Below are positions 1 to 12,341 of a stretch of 64,000 nt of DNA, in pieces. The notes under the pieces are model-generated. The model was given only the letters and a program-made list of their open reading frames with translations, did no database searches and was not told where the DNA came from. Within the stretch, counting starts at the first letter, position 1. Each line of letters begins with the position of its first letter. This stretch comes from Heterostelium multicystogenum (taxonomy: Eukaryota; Evosea; Eumycetozoa; Acytosteliales; Acytosteliaceae). The translations under genes were made by a program, and so were the position numbers. The stretch lies in NCBI GenBank assembly GCA_003667245.1, contig RCNN01000116.1, forward strand, positions 21,979 through 85,978, written 5' to 3'.

Positions 1-814
1 TTCCAATGACAACCCCACACACCCAAGTTATTGCAAATCACAATGGAGTATCTATCTGTGTAGTGTGTGTGTATATGTATAGATGATAAAGGAATGAAAT
101 GAAGCAAATGGTTGTCTTAATTGAAAAATCAAGTTATTGATGCTGTTGATGCTGATGCTGTTGCTGTTGCTGGTTGAGTGAATGTTGGTGTATTGTATGA
201 TTGATTGATTAATCATACAAAGTGGCGGTATGTGCTTGGAAACAGAGAGTCAACAATTGAATTGAATTGGACGTTGTTTAGTTACAACCCAACAAAATTT
301 TTAATTTTCTTGAAAATTATTTTTGACAAAAAAAACCAGCGAAAACTTGGGGTCTATTCTACATAATTGGTGATTATAATATTTGACGATTGTTTTTGTG
401 ATTTTAAAATAAAATTGGACAAAGTTGATTTGTCGCTTGGGCAAGAAAAATTGTAAGAAATGAATGAAAAATGAAGCCAACAACAACTTGAAATAAAAAT
501 GGAATGGATTGTGTTGGATGAATTGATTTCATCATGCTTTTGCTATGTGTGTGGCAAATCTAAATCGTATGAATTTTCAAAAATAGATCTGTAGTTGTGT
601 TGAATGTGCTTTTTGGCTTGGTTAGATTGGTTGGATTGAAGCACAACTAGATTAGATAGTGATCATCGTGATCTGAGTGAGAGCAAGTATAGTGTTCGTC
701 AAAGAAAGATTGATTGTTGTTATTGTTGGTAAATTAATTATCTGTAGCTAATAAACTAATCATTGTTAAGCCTATTGCAAAATGATCATTTTCTGACTAA
801 TTACTAATTGTGAG
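1..814. other. AT-rich sequence without a supported gene
   Basis: I see no convincing coding exon here. The stretch near 140-180 is a run of TGC/TGT-type triplets that read as Ser/Asn/Ile repeats on the minus strand. It is probably untranslated or intergenic DNA downstream of the minus-strand exons that end at 815. Confidence 0.4.
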
Positions 815-1135
815 CTATCTGTAGTTGAGTGGAATTGTTATGAGTTTTGTGTTGGCCTGTTTGGTGTATTGTTGGTATGGTATTGGGTCCAACTGTGTAT
901 ATATTTCATTTTCCCACTTAATCAAATAGTAACTAAATACTCAATGCACTATACTGGTTACGCATAAAACAATGTTTTTGTGTAGAATTCAATAACAATG
1001 TAAAAATAATAGAATACATACTTTTGTCACCCAATAGATTTGGTGATGACTCTGCTGTTTGTAATTCCTTTCCTTGTTTCTTGTGTAATGTTAGAAATTG
1101 CTCAAATTTTTGTCTCAAAGTTGAGACATTATTCG
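815..1135 (-). CDS. Last two exons of an unidentified minus-strand gene
   Basis: Two coding-like blocks are joined by splice signals. The upstream exon (1022-1135) follows a TTATTTAG acceptor and reads NNVSTLRQKFEQFLTLHKKQ and onward, a lysine/glutamine-rich, probably helical stretch, and ends at a GTATGT donor. The next exon (815-932) follows a GTATTTAG acceptor, reads YYLIKWENEIYTQLDPIPYQ and onward, and stops at TAG. The two phases join only if one A is missing in the A-run before the donor, which matches the other single-base errors in this window. The 5' exons are not resolved; a mini-exon with ATG and a GTAAGT donor near 2400-2412 on the same strand might belong to it. I do not recognise the family. 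That this is coding is inferred from codon pattern and splice sites. Confidence 0.4.
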
Positions 1136-4100
1136 CTAAATAATATTAATAATAATAGTAACGTTAGAATGTTTGATAATATAGTTTATTGTTGAGAATA
1201 AAAACAAACAATAAAAGATGGATTTTATGATTGATTAATTGATTTGGCAATTAAAAGGTGATTATAAAATATTTTAAATGTTGTTAATACTATTAATAAT
1301 TATTTAGTTATAATTATTACTTTGTAAATATTGATATTATTTATGATAGTAGAGTATCGTTTTTATATAAATGTATTATTACTATTATTATGTTATTGTT
1401 ATTATTATTGTTATTGATGTATGTGTATGAGATGATGGATATTATTGTTAGTGATTTTGTGTTGTATTATAAAACATAAGATAATTATATACATTAGAAT
1501 AGATTGATAAATTATCATAGATAAAATCCAATATATTGTTGGATTGTGAGAATGATGATGATGATGATAGGTGAGTGGGTGGGTGGTGGCAGTTTTGGTG
1601 CTTATAAATGTATGTAAGTATGTTGACTTGGCTATTTATTTATTATTATGTATTTATTATGTCCTTTGTTATACATAGGTTGTATCTATTTAATTGATAT
1701 CAGTGAAAAAGAAAATAAGTGAAATAAAGGAAAAGAAATAGAGATGAACGAATCGGATTGGATAGAGTGGAGTGGAATTGATTGTTGTTGTGAAAATTGA
1801 TTGAAAATGTTTTTACATATTATTATAAGTGCTGACTGGCGAATGGGTGTGTTTGTTGTTGATTTGCTGCAAAAGTGGGTGGTGTCAAGTTGTTGATCAG
1901 CAGGCAATAGTAGCTGAGAAAATAGTAGATAAGTTACTTAGGTAGGTAAATTAGCAAAAGATTGGTGCCAACAACAATAGTTATTTTGATTGTATTAATT
2001 AAATAAATAATTAGGTGTATCAATAAAAAGGTAGATAAATAGATAGATAGATAGATAGATTGATTGATTGCTTGTTGGATAGTCGCAATATGAATTCTTT
2101 CGGGTGGCAATTATTATTTTTGTTAGTGATGACTTTGTTGATTGCAAAGGGACTGGATAGTTTAGAATTTTAAATAGTTTTGTTGGAGCATTAATTTAAG
2201 AATTTATTAATTTTGCAAAGAAAAGTGATGGGTGTTTGCAGCAATTTAATTTGAAAAGATCCTTGTTTTCAAACAAAAACACTTGAAAACGATAGTCAGA
2301 TACACTGAGATGAAGATGTTCAATATTGATCGAGTTGGGGCAAGGTGTGTTTTGTTTCAATTATTATAAATCAATTAATTAATATGGATTTTGATAACTT
2401 ACGTGCCATGTATGCTTTAATTTAACAACTGACGACTAAAATCAAATCACTCTATTCTACTGCTATAATATAATATAATATAATATCTATCACTATTCCT
2501 ACAACTATCTTTCTCTATCTATTTAATTATTTAAAGCAATAGTAATCCTGACTGATTAAATATTATTATTATATAACTGTGCAATTTGTTAGTTGGCTAT
2601 AATGTTTGGCTGTCTAGATGTTTGAGCTACTCTACCTTCGGTTCAACTTGATGATAGAGTTTCTATTTGATTAAACCTAACCTATAGTACAATTATGATA
2701 CTTTCTTTATTTATTTTCAATTTGGAATATAATCTGTTTATTATAAGTGATGTCAATATTAATTATTTGATACTTTGTTGAAAGTTAAATTCAATGAATA
2801 ATTATGTGAACGAAATAGTAACTATATTTTTATTATACGACAAAAGGTTTTAAATATTCAAATATTTGATGACCATATATATATTTAATATTAATTATCC
2901 GATTGGATATTTATTTATACTCTACTTGCTCTAATGATATTTATTATAATTTTGATTAACAAAAAATAAAACTATATTTACTAAAATGTATTTGAGCTAT
3001 TTGTGATGCTGGCTATTATAATAATTATTGTTTATTGTTGTGTTTATTGCTATTGTTGTAGTTATTTAGAAAGAAGTTTGCTATTTTTGCTGCATCAATG
3101 ATTCATACCTCTTTCTTCCTTTTCTTTCCCTCCAAATAATCACAATTGAATTGGATTGATTGGTTGGATATTACTCAACCAAACCGAACCAAAATCAAAT
3201 AATCCAAACCAAATAAATGAGTATTTAAAATAAATGAAGCAACAACAATGATGATGATAATAATAATAACAACAACAACAGAATATCACAAAATTAAATA
3301 TTACAATTACTTTATAAGTATAATTTCAAAACAATGATAAATATCAACAATCATCTATGGCTGAAACAGTGTGACCGTCACCAGTAGCTCGCTCACTATT
3401 TGTCTGAGATGAGGATGGTGTTCAATGATGTTATTATTGTACATTGTGCAATAGGTCAACCATTGTATAGCAATAATAAAAACCATCATATATTACTTTT
3501 ATGGCAAACATACACACTAAAATTAGTTGACAACAAAGAAGGAGATGTAAGGGAATTTGCAATATATGTTGTTGAGATGTGTGATATTTACTGTATACTT
3601 TTAGTGTGTTTGTGAGATGAATGTGGTTGTTGAATTGGTGGTGAGAGGTAGGTAAGCAAAGTGATGATAAATAAAGTTTGTTAGAACTAGAAATAAATGA
3701 AAATCGATCAGATATACTATTAATAATAACAATAATAATAATAATATTATAATTATTATTATTAAATATCTTTTAACTTTAAAGTCATATTATGTTTTGT
3801 TGATGGAGTTATTAAAACTAAATCATCAATTACCACTCCTCAGTGATTGTAGGAGATTCAGATTCAAAATATCCATTATTGTTTAAAAAAAAAAAAAGCA
3901 ATGATTCGATCAATCTGTAGTGTATATAATGATCAGAGCAAATATCAAAACAAACAAGGAAATATCAAGGTCAACTTTTACTTTACCTAATTGAGATTTC
4001 AAAAGTTGATCTATCTAAATTGATATTTGATGTTTTCTTTCTACTATTCTATTCAATTCTTACTGAATATCTTCAACTTGGCGGCCAACTACTTCTACTT

Positions 4101-4601
4101 CTTATTTACTTTTAACTAAAATTACAAAGTCTTATAATAATATCTGACTTACTGACTGAATGACTGAATAAATGACTGCTAACTAACTATTAATTTGATC
4201 AATAAGTGGATGATCAAGGAGTGGTATTCTTAATATACACAGAATAGATAAATAAGTTTTAATTTTACAATGTGAAAGGATGAGGAAGAAGGCTAACCAA
4301 CTAACCAACCAAGTTACTTTTTATTTTGCGAAAGAAAAACAAAAAATAGCTCACTGATTATTATTATTCAAAAAATAGTAAAAATAAACGCAATGAGATC
4401 TTTTTTTCATCATGATTTGGATAATTTCTTTTCTTTGAATAAGAGTCTGCAAAAAATGATAAAACAAAAAAACAAGTGACTATTCAATGATTAGATTTTG
4501 CAAATTTGCGAAAAGACCTCCTCGTGGTAATGTAATCACACAACACACTACCACAGTCGTGATTTTACTCGATTGAATATGTGTGGCGTGATTTCGTTCA
4601 A
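1136..4601. other. Long AT-rich region, no resolved gene
   Basis: About 3.4 kb of very AT-rich DNA with simple repeats (GATA repeat near 2037-2060, TAA-type runs). A minus-strand ATG followed by a GTAAGTTATC donor lies near 2400-2412, and the segment 2240-2350 is less AT-rich. These could be 5' exons of the gene ending at 815, but no continuous reading could be built. The right end should hold the 3' untranslated region of the acyltransferase gene. Confidence 0.35.
2037..2060. repeat. GATA tetranucleotide repeat
   Basis: Five to six tandem GATA units, followed by GATT units. A simple-sequence repeat typical of dictyostelid intergenic DNA. Confidence 0.8.
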
Positions 4602-5814
4602 TTAATTAAATGGAATGTATTGTTTGTAGAACTGGGTTGATGTGTACATAAAGAGGAATACCGATGCGATCCAGAATATCAGATTGACCATGTAGTTGGA
4701 GGCGGTGAATGGCATGTCACGCACTTGGCCTGGGAGTAGCCCTTTTCCTTGAAGTGTGTGAGGAGTTCGTCTTTCTCTTGGTAACGTTTGTACAGCCACT
4801 CTCCGATTTCTCTTCGGACTGTGGCAGTGTCTTCATATCGAAGCGACGGAGGTGTACATGAACTTCGGTTGGACGGCTTCCATAGAACAGGGCAAGGAAT
4901 CCGGCTGGTCGCTTCTTGTAGGCAGCTGTCATGTCGTAGACAGCGTCGGTGCAGTCACGTAATGCGATGACCGACGACACAAATCCCTTGAGTCTTGGCA
5001 ATAGAATGTTGTTTAAAAGTGGGACTTTTCCACCTCTCTCCTTTGCGAATCTCTGTGAATCTGCAAGATTCTTGGCACTCAATCTTGAGCCCTCTGGATG
5101 AGTGACAAACCAGAATGGTTCGCCGTCTTCGCGCAAGTGGCTGTATGCCTTGTTGATTTTATGCTGATCATCTTGCCACTTTCTCGAGAGGAAGATGAAT
5201 CCCATTGCCCAAATTCCAACGCCGACGAATGGAATATATTTGATGACGTCCTTCATTGCGATCTTAATGTTTCCAAATTCTTCCAACTCTCTCGCCAAGA
5301 CTGAAAGCAAGCAGCCAATCGCAGTAGTAAGTGTGATTCAAAGTGACCAATGCACTTCTGTCTGTTTTCTGTGCAGCTCTAATATCATCACCTGTAAACA
5401 CAATTTTATTTTTTCCTAAAGTTTCAAAGGCCAATGTAATGAGAGGCCATCCTATAAATATTAAATAAACCGATCCAATTGTACAAGCAAATCAATTTAT
5501 CGATTGATGACGTATGGATGAATGAAACCTATATTAATATGATGGAAATGAAAAGTCCTCCATTGGATATAATTACAAACCTATGAATGATATACAATTT
5601 GTAAGCTTTCTAAATTGATTTCTCGAAATGAGAAGCAGTGGTATAGAAAGAGTCATGACCACATCGCTGAGTGCAATGGCAGAGAATATAAATAATACAT
5701 AAAAGACATAGAAAAATGGGATACCAGAGTACAAAGAGACACCACTGCTAATCCCAGAAGTAACATTGAAGAAAATGAAGAAGTCGAAGAAAACAATGAT
5801 AATCCTAATGCCAT
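4602..5814 (-). CDS. 1-acylglycerol-3-phosphate acyltransferase, AGPAT3/4 type (frameshifted)
   Basis: Predicted to acylate lysophosphatidic acid or a related lysophospholipid at the ER membrane. Two exons are seen: 5581-5814 with hydrophobic N-terminal helices, and 4602-5451, with a GT-AG intron at 5452-5580. After the intron the order matches AGPAT3/4: WPLITLAFETLGKNKIVFTG, then a degraded NHX4D motif near 5310-5350 (acceptor-binding box 1), the RKWQDD region, the HPEGSR box (EGTR equivalent), LLPRLKGF, YDMTAAY, the RRFDMKTLP segment and the WLYKRYQEKDELL segment. A C-terminal hydrophobic helix lies near 4620-4680. Indels break the frame at about 5310-5350, 4810-4825 and 4735-4750, each repairable by one base. 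The start is uncertain; the first plausible ATG is at 5814. Family assignment is firm, substrate is inferred. Confidence 0.8.
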
Positions 5815-5860
5815 TGTCCAACAACCTTATCTATATAAATATTTTAAGATGAATGAATAG

Positions 5861-6284
5861 CTAACTTTGAAAGCGTAGAATTCCTTTCCTTTCGTCCTCA
5901 ACTACTTTCAATAATGAATGATGATCAGCAGTTAAGTATGAAAATATCTGTCTACCTATAAAATATGAATAAGTACTAAATAAAATATAATTGTATTATA
6001 TTGAATTTAGTAATGAGACAGTAGATAGATAGCTGCTGGCAACTTTAATAATAATTATAATCAGCAAGCATAATAATTATAATTAGCTAACTGTTTGAAA
6101 CTCGTACAATAAGAGGATATTTCTTGATGGTTTTTCCTCCATCCAATGAGATCTGTTCTTTGTAAAATGTGTTGAGGTGGGTGAAGATGATGTGATTCAG
6201 TGCTTGGAAAAAATTTGAAAAATAGTTGATTATTTTTATGTTCATCTCTAGATCTATTCCTTCCCACAAAATAACAACATTCAT
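5861..6284 (-). CDS. Small spliced gene of unknown function, about 95 residues
   Basis: The reading starts at ATG 6284 (MNVVILWEGIDLEMNIK), runs through 6092-6284, is spliced with a GTTAGCT donor and a TTTTATAG acceptor (intron 5956-6091), and continues in phase through 5861-5955 to TAG. The spliced length is an exact multiple of three with no indel, unlike most neighbours. The protein is mixed hydrophobic and charged, without a signal peptide or clear membrane helix. It lies directly upstream of the acyltransferase on the same strand, about 50 bp from that gene's likely start. It could instead be the 5' part of that gene if a further intron joins them, but its own stop codon argues for a separate gene. 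I do not recognise the family. Confidence 0.45.
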
Positions 6285-6955
6285 TCCACCAAATACATTA
6301 TTCAGTGTGTGTTGTTGCTATTACTATTTATATCATATTAAACATTTATATTATTATAATTTAATTATCTTAATAATCTGTATTTGATTATTTTATTGTT
6401 ATTTTTAAAAAATGTAACTTTATTGAGTTTCAATGCTACATAGACACACGTTATAATTATAAATCTAAAAATAATTGTTACTGTATAAGCTATACCTATA
6501 TATTCATTCATATAGGATAAGATAGATATAAATGTTTAAAACATCAAATTAAATTAATATTGATAATCTGTAAACAAAATAATATAATGAATATTAATAA
6601 AAATAAAATTAAAAATAAAGTTTAAGATTTTTTCGACTTTTTAAAAGTTTGGATTGCAGTAACAATCCCCACTCGATTGCTTATTGTCAAGTTGTTGTTG
6701 GGTTTTTCTCTTTTTTTTCAAAGTTGGTTGTATTAAAAAACGACAGTTTAATATTAGATGTAGGTCGATCCATATGATATTGCCATAGGTCACTGGCTTT
6801 GAGGAGCAACTCTCAAGTTCATGACGAGCGGAGTATACTTTGAGGAGGGAGAGAAAAGGAAGAAGTGGAGGAGAGAAGTGAGCTAAAGAAAGGAAATAGG
6901 TCCCATATTAACATTTGTGTTTCCATTAATTGTAATAATAATAATAATAATATAG
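6285..6955. other. Divergent intergenic region
   Basis: AT-rich gap between the minus-strand small gene and the plus-strand gene starting at 6956, so it should hold both promoters. A purine-rich block (6840-6900, GAGGAGGGAGAG-like) precedes the plus-strand start. No gene is seen. Confidence 0.5.
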
Positions 6956-8532
6956 ATGGGTATTAAGCATCTCTTTAGTTTTGTCGATTTTCTCGAATTC
7001 AAACAACAAGATGGTACCTGGGCTCGTCTTTCAAAGGATGTCAAGGATTTGGTAGTGGAGAAAGGTTCCTTGGTCATTTGTAATGGTGATTCATTGTTGA
7101 ACTACTTTCATCGACGAGAAGGAGGGTAGAGGTACCAACAGTGCCTTTGATCGTGTCATCAAGGCTTTCGACGACCGTGTCGATGCCCTCGCTCCATACT
7201 TCTCGGAAATCAAATTCATTATCAGTGGACAACCAATTCCAATGAAAATGATTGGACATTTGAATGCTAAAGAAGAGGAGACTACAACAACAGCAGCAGC
7301 ACCAGTTGAGGAGAAGAAGGACGAATCAAATGCTACTGTTGCCACCACTTCCACCCCTGCAACCTCAACACAAAATGTCTATCAATCTTCATCTGAGAAG
7401 GCAAAGTTCATGCTTGGAAAGGTTGATTTGATCAATAACTATCGTTTCCGTTGCATTGAACCATTCTTAATTAAGAGAGCAGCTGAAAGAAGCGATGTTA
7501 AGGTACACTTTGAGCAATCATTGGTTGAAGCTGATGAGGAAATTGTATACCAATCTCAACAACTCAAGGGAACCAAATATGTATTTGGAGATGTCGACTT
7601 CCTTTTCTTCTACGACACTGCCAACAAAACTGAGCAACAGGATGAAACATACATTCTCTACCATATCAAGAAATACAATCGTTACAAATGGGTCAAGCGT
7701 TCAGATCTTTTGAAATTGTTCATGGACAACCAAGAGCAATCAAAGGCACCATTGGTTGCCTCTCAGATGATGAGCGAGTATTCACCAGAGTACCACCAAC
7801 CAAAGCAATCAGACAAAGAAACCAGATGCCAAACCTGCGCAAGTGATGCTGCTGGTTTCACTGAGTTCAAGCGTGGAAATATGGAGTTCCGTGCTAAGGA
7901 TCACAGTTTTCTTGATCTGCCCAAACAAATACGTCGAATTGGCAAAGACCCAAGTCGAAGATTTGAAGGGTGCACAAAAGACCGCATACCACGTCTTCTC
8001 TTTGTCAAACTACCACGAGCGTCGTGCTATGTTCAATGCTGAGCAACTCGAATCCGTTGCAAAGTTTGCTCTTCCAGACACCAAGTTCTCACCAACCCCC
8101 AAAAACGAATTCGTCACTCAACAATTGATTGACGAGATCGTTGCTGAAAAAATCACCTTGAGACAAGCTGCCTTGAAGTGTACCATCATGGAAGAGAGAT
8201 TCCAAGATTTCGCAGAGATCGGAGCTGTCATCATTGATCCACGTTTCGAGAAGCGTAGAAAGGCTCTCAAGAAAGATTTCGATTTTATCACATGCTACCG
8301 TTACCATCTCTACAACATTTGGACTCATTTGAACCAAAGCGGTAACACCAAGATCAACATTGTTCGTGAAGATCTGCTCAACTTTATTTTCAGTGACTCC
8401 AGAAACACCCTACCATCAACTGCCACTGTCCAAACCAACGCCAAGAAAACAGACGACAAAAAAGCAAAGGCACAATCTGCTCAATCTAAATTCAAATTCT
8501 TGTCGATGGATGATGAGGAAGATGATGAGTAA
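6956..8532 (+). CDS. Unidentified protein, weakly asteroid/XPG-N-like (frameshifted)
   Basis: The start ATG at 6956 (MGIKHLFSFVDFLEF) resembles the MGI/MGV start of XPG-N and asteroid-type PIN nucleases, and VICNGDSLLNYF resembles their first acidic motif (VIDGNSLLYH). About 25-60 residues later, FDDRVDALAPYFSEIKFIIS looks like the following helix-strand of that fold. A low-complexity Thr/Ala/Glu linker follows (7265-7370). The downstream half (7380-8500) contains FGDVDFLFFYDT and ICPNKYVELAKTQVEDLK, and it ends in an acidic tail MDDEEDDE. Single-base errors shift the frame near 7092 (T run) and 7905. Length is about 525 residues. The PIN/asteroid assignment rests on short motifs only; a dictyostelid-specific protein is equally possible. 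It converges with the RING gene 320 bp downstream. Confidence 0.55.
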
Positions 8533-8850
8533 ACAATAGTTCCTTAAATTAATTTCCAGATTTCCAGGTTACCAACTTGGTTTTTTTTTTTTTAGAATAT
8601 TACAATTCCATTGTAGTACCCTCTGATTGGATGAAATAAAAAAGTAATAATTTATTTAAATACAATTTACAAAGGAAAATTTTGGTTGGTTAAATATGTA
8701 CAGGTGTGTAATGATGTGGAGGCGTAATATTCAATAAAATATTGAGAAATCATCATAAATCTGGTTGTTCCAATGGGTTGGTAGTTTGCTTATATATACT
8801 ACTATTTGTAAAGTTTGTGTGAAATGTTCGTTTGTTGAGCTTGTGGGTTG
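8533..8850. other. Convergent 3' intergenic gap
   Basis: AT-rich spacer between two converging genes, with a T12 run near 8581-8592 and AATAAA-like signals. No gene is seen. Confidence 0.5.
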
Positions 8851-10312
8851 TTATTTTTGGTTATCATTATAGCAGGGTAAGCCATCGATTGGGCAGTTGG
8901 TCGATGACATAGTAAGCCAATTGGTTATACAAGGGGTATGGAATAAGTGTTTACATTTCGGTAGTAGTGTTATTGTTTCATTGTCTTCGAAATCAATGAG
9001 ACAAACCATGCAAGAAGGACAGCGTTGCTTATGTATATTATTGAATTTCTCAGTGGGAAGTGCGCTTACTATGTGAATTGGGACTGTTCTTGGCTTTACT
9101 GTAGAGTCGAGTAGGAGGAGTATTTCGTAGTCTTCCGAGGTGATCTCTCTATTTTGGATATCATTTATTTGTGATGGTGTAAGGGGGGAGTAGTAGTTGG
9201 CGGAGGTTGTGGACTGTATGGGTACATTTCTAAATGTTGAGAATCTTCCGAACTCCGATGTATTCATACGATGGCGACCAAAATCGAATTGTACTTCTGT
9301 CCGAGAATTCTTCGTCAGAGTCTTCTTCAAAGTTTTCTTCTTCCTCTTCCAAAGTTTGGTATCGTTCTTCCTCCTCCTCCTCGGAATCACTAAAGTTGAG
9401 AATGTGATCGTTTTGCTCTTCTTCTTCCTCCTCTTCGTTGTATTCAAGGAATTCCTCTTCAACTTCAATATCTTGATTTTCTGGTAAAGTGTGGTCTTCC
9501 TCCTCTTCCTCCTCAATATCAATGGAATAGTTTGGAATTACAATTCCAAGATCTTCCTCTTCCTCCTCTAATTCCTGATTTTGTTCTTGATAATTTTCTA
9601 TGTAGTCCTCTTCAAATTCCTCTAGCTCCCGGTGTGAAGAATGAGTATCCGTATTTGTTGTAGTTGTAGTGGTTGCTGATGATTTATACAATAGCTTGGA
9701 GTTTCTCCTGAGTTTTCTTCTATTATTATTATATTTCTTATAGAAGGGTGTTGCTGATAAATTTACACTTGATTTGGAATTATTATGATTCAAGTTGGTG
9801 AAATTATTATTGCTATGATTATTATTTACAATGGAATATGTGTTTGTAGTGGTAGTTGTATTTGCACTATTATTATTAATATAATTATTGTTATTATCAT
9901 TTATATTATTAGTTTGAGGTTTTCGTCTTCTTAATAGTCTTGCTCTAACTTTTGCTTTGTTCACTTTCTTAGTGCTGGAAAAATAATTTTTATTATTCTT
10001 CTTGACCTGGTGTTGTTGAAGATGGTTATTGCAGTGGTTACCATTATTACTATTATTATTGTTATTGTTATTATTATTTATATAACCATGGTTGTTGTGT
10101 TGGTGGTAGTTGTGGTAGTGGTGATTGTATCCATAAGTATGTTGTATATTGGTGCCTCCAATACTGCTATGATATTGGTGACGATATAAGTTATTAAGGT
10201 GATTGGCACCTCTTGCAGCCACACATTTCCTTACTGTGAATTTAGAATTTAGTAAATAAATATAATAAATATATAATAAAAATATATGGTTGGTAAAACA
10301 ACCCAACAGCAA
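8851..10312 (-). CDS. RING-H2 protein with long Asn-rich and acidic regions
   Basis: Probable E3 ubiquitin ligase. The C-terminal RING (about 8860-9030) reads C-x2-C, then CKHLFHTPC (C-x-H-x2-H-x2-C), then CPIDGLPC. The eighth ligand position is Asp, as in RBX1-type RINGs, unless the final Cys takes over. Upstream lie an Asn/His-rich region (9690-10150) and a strongly acidic Glu-rich region (9310-9640). No membrane helix is clear in the body of the protein. The frame shifts once near 9295. The 5' end is uncertain: no ATG is found in frame, and an AG acceptor near 10240 suggests the first coding exon lies further upstream. Substrate is unknown. Confidence 0.7.
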
Positions 10313-11157
10313 CTTTAAAATTCAAATCTAATAATATTTTATAGATTGAGAGAGTTATTGGCAGTTGGTGTTTGACACAGCTTTATATAAATATTAAAAT
10401 AAGGTATTGAATGGAATATCTATCTTTGCAAGTTTAGTTAAGTTAAATTTGTACACACAAAATTTAAATTTAAATATAATTGGATAAAAATATATATACA
10501 ATGTGAATTTACAACTGGCCTTGATTAAAGTGTGATCAGTTGGTTTTTGAGATAGAAATGAGGAGAAAGTGGTGATTGTATTTGGTTTAATTGAGTTCTA
10601 AAGTAAAATATACATGCGGTGCAGAAAAGTTAAAGATGTTCCCAAAGTTTAAATCATAATTCAAAGGAAGGTGAAATGATGATCAATAACTCGAACAAAA
10701 CAAATATCCAATCAGCAACCTGATATTTACACGCTTGCAGGCACGCCTTGGAAATCTGGAGTAATTGTCGTTGTAATGAAATAAATAATTAATCAATAAA
10801 TAGAAATAGTTAATAATTAACAGGAAGAATGTAATCCATCCTAAAGATCAATTTAAGTCAAAGAGATGTCCTAATAGTCCAATACAAGATTCAGCAGTCC
10901 AATCATTGATTAAAGTATTTGTTCAAATAGATGTAGTGAAGTAGCAGCAGCTAGTTACTTACATACAAGCAATTGAACAACTAAGCTACTATTTAACTAA
11001 CAACTATACTTGTACTATTTGAAGGATTTGGGAGATAATGAATTGATGTATATAAAAGAAATAGGTTTGTTAACTGTATGTTTATATGTATTTATAAATA
11101 CAATTTCAATTGACAAATAGTTTTATATGTTATTATTTAAATAATATAAACAATTTG

Positions 11158-11191
11158 TTTAGTTTAGTTAAGTTTAGTTTAGTTTAGTTTT
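11158..11191. repeat. TTTAG pentanucleotide tract
   Basis: About six imperfect tandem copies of TTTAG with one TTAAG variant. A simple-sequence repeat with no evident function. Confidence 0.7.
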
Positions 11192-11355
11192 ATAGATAAA
11201 CTTAAACAACAAACAAATAATAATAATAACTATCTTATAAACTATTCGACAATTAGTGTTTTAAAATAACAAACCTATTATAATATCATTAATAAACAAT
11301 TATTATTAATGTATTTATTTAATTTTTTATTTAATTATTATTTAAAGTAATATTA

Positions 11356-11402
<47 letters not shown>
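11356..11402. repeat. TAA trinucleotide repeat
   Basis: About 15 uninterrupted AAT/TAA units in intergenic DNA, a typical dictyostelid microsatellite. Confidence 0.85.
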
Positions 11403-11404
<2 letters not shown>

Positions 11405-12341
11405 TATAAATAACAATAGTGATATACAAGTTTTATAAAAACAAAGAAATCTTTTAATTTATGAAAATGAAAGAAAATTTTGAACAATACTAAACTATTG
11501 GAATACCCTTACAATCCCAAGCAACCAGCAAACAAAAGAAATTAGTCAATATGAATACTCTCTATTGTGTGATCAAAACAACATTAACAAATAATTGTGT
11601 TGTTGTAGGGGTAGTCCACTTACACAAAATCCAAAAACAAAAAAAACAACATTAATTTATGAAAATCAATATTATTAATAGTTTAATTTGCCAATGGAAA
11701 GTGTGGACACTAAATTTATATTTGTATTTTATTGTTGTAAATTTATTGTTGTTATTGTTTTTAATAATATAGTTGATATTGTCGACTACACTTCTTGTTT
11801 AAGTTGTCTATATGTTATTTTATTGTTATGCTAATGTTATAATATGTAGATCTATAGATAGATATACACAGCTCTGTGTTAGGATATAGGATAGGCGTAC
11901 CTTGTTGACCAATACAAAGACTTAATCAGATTCAAAACTATAGATAGATCTTCAGTAAGCCCAAAATATGATGTTGAAAGTAATTAGATGGGTCCAATAT
12001 ATTGGATTGAACTACTAACTGAATTCCATCAAATATATAATATAAATAACAAATTCATAGAATTTACACTTTATGTCGAATTCATAGCAAAATGAGATTA
12101 AACCATCTTCATAGGACTAATAATTAGTTCTTCAAATCACTGTTCGGTTGATAGTTTGCATTTGTAGTCATTTTAATAATTTATTTAATTTTTGATTTTC
12201 TTTTTTTTCAGTTTTTTTTTTACATATTACACAATCGTTTTGTATGAAAAAAGACGAAAGTGTAGTTTTTTTTTCACAAATCTCTGATTAAAGGTCTCCT
12301 ATATTTATATATATATTTGTTGTATATATAAGTATAAAATA

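Larger units (their letters stand above)
10313..12341. other. Divergent intergenic region of 2 kb
   Basis: Very AT-rich DNA between the minus-strand RING gene and plus-strand EF-G. It contains a TTTAG-type tandem tract (11158-11191), a TAA repeat (11356-11402) and T/A runs near the EF-G start. A first exon of the RING gene may be hidden near 10300-10760. No other coding signal is seen. Confidence 0.45.

Noticed and set aside
3400..3615. Open reading of 71 codons on the plus strand
   Set aside because: Hydrophobic, irregular composition, no splice partners and no A-rich leader; it looks like chance in AT-rich DNA.
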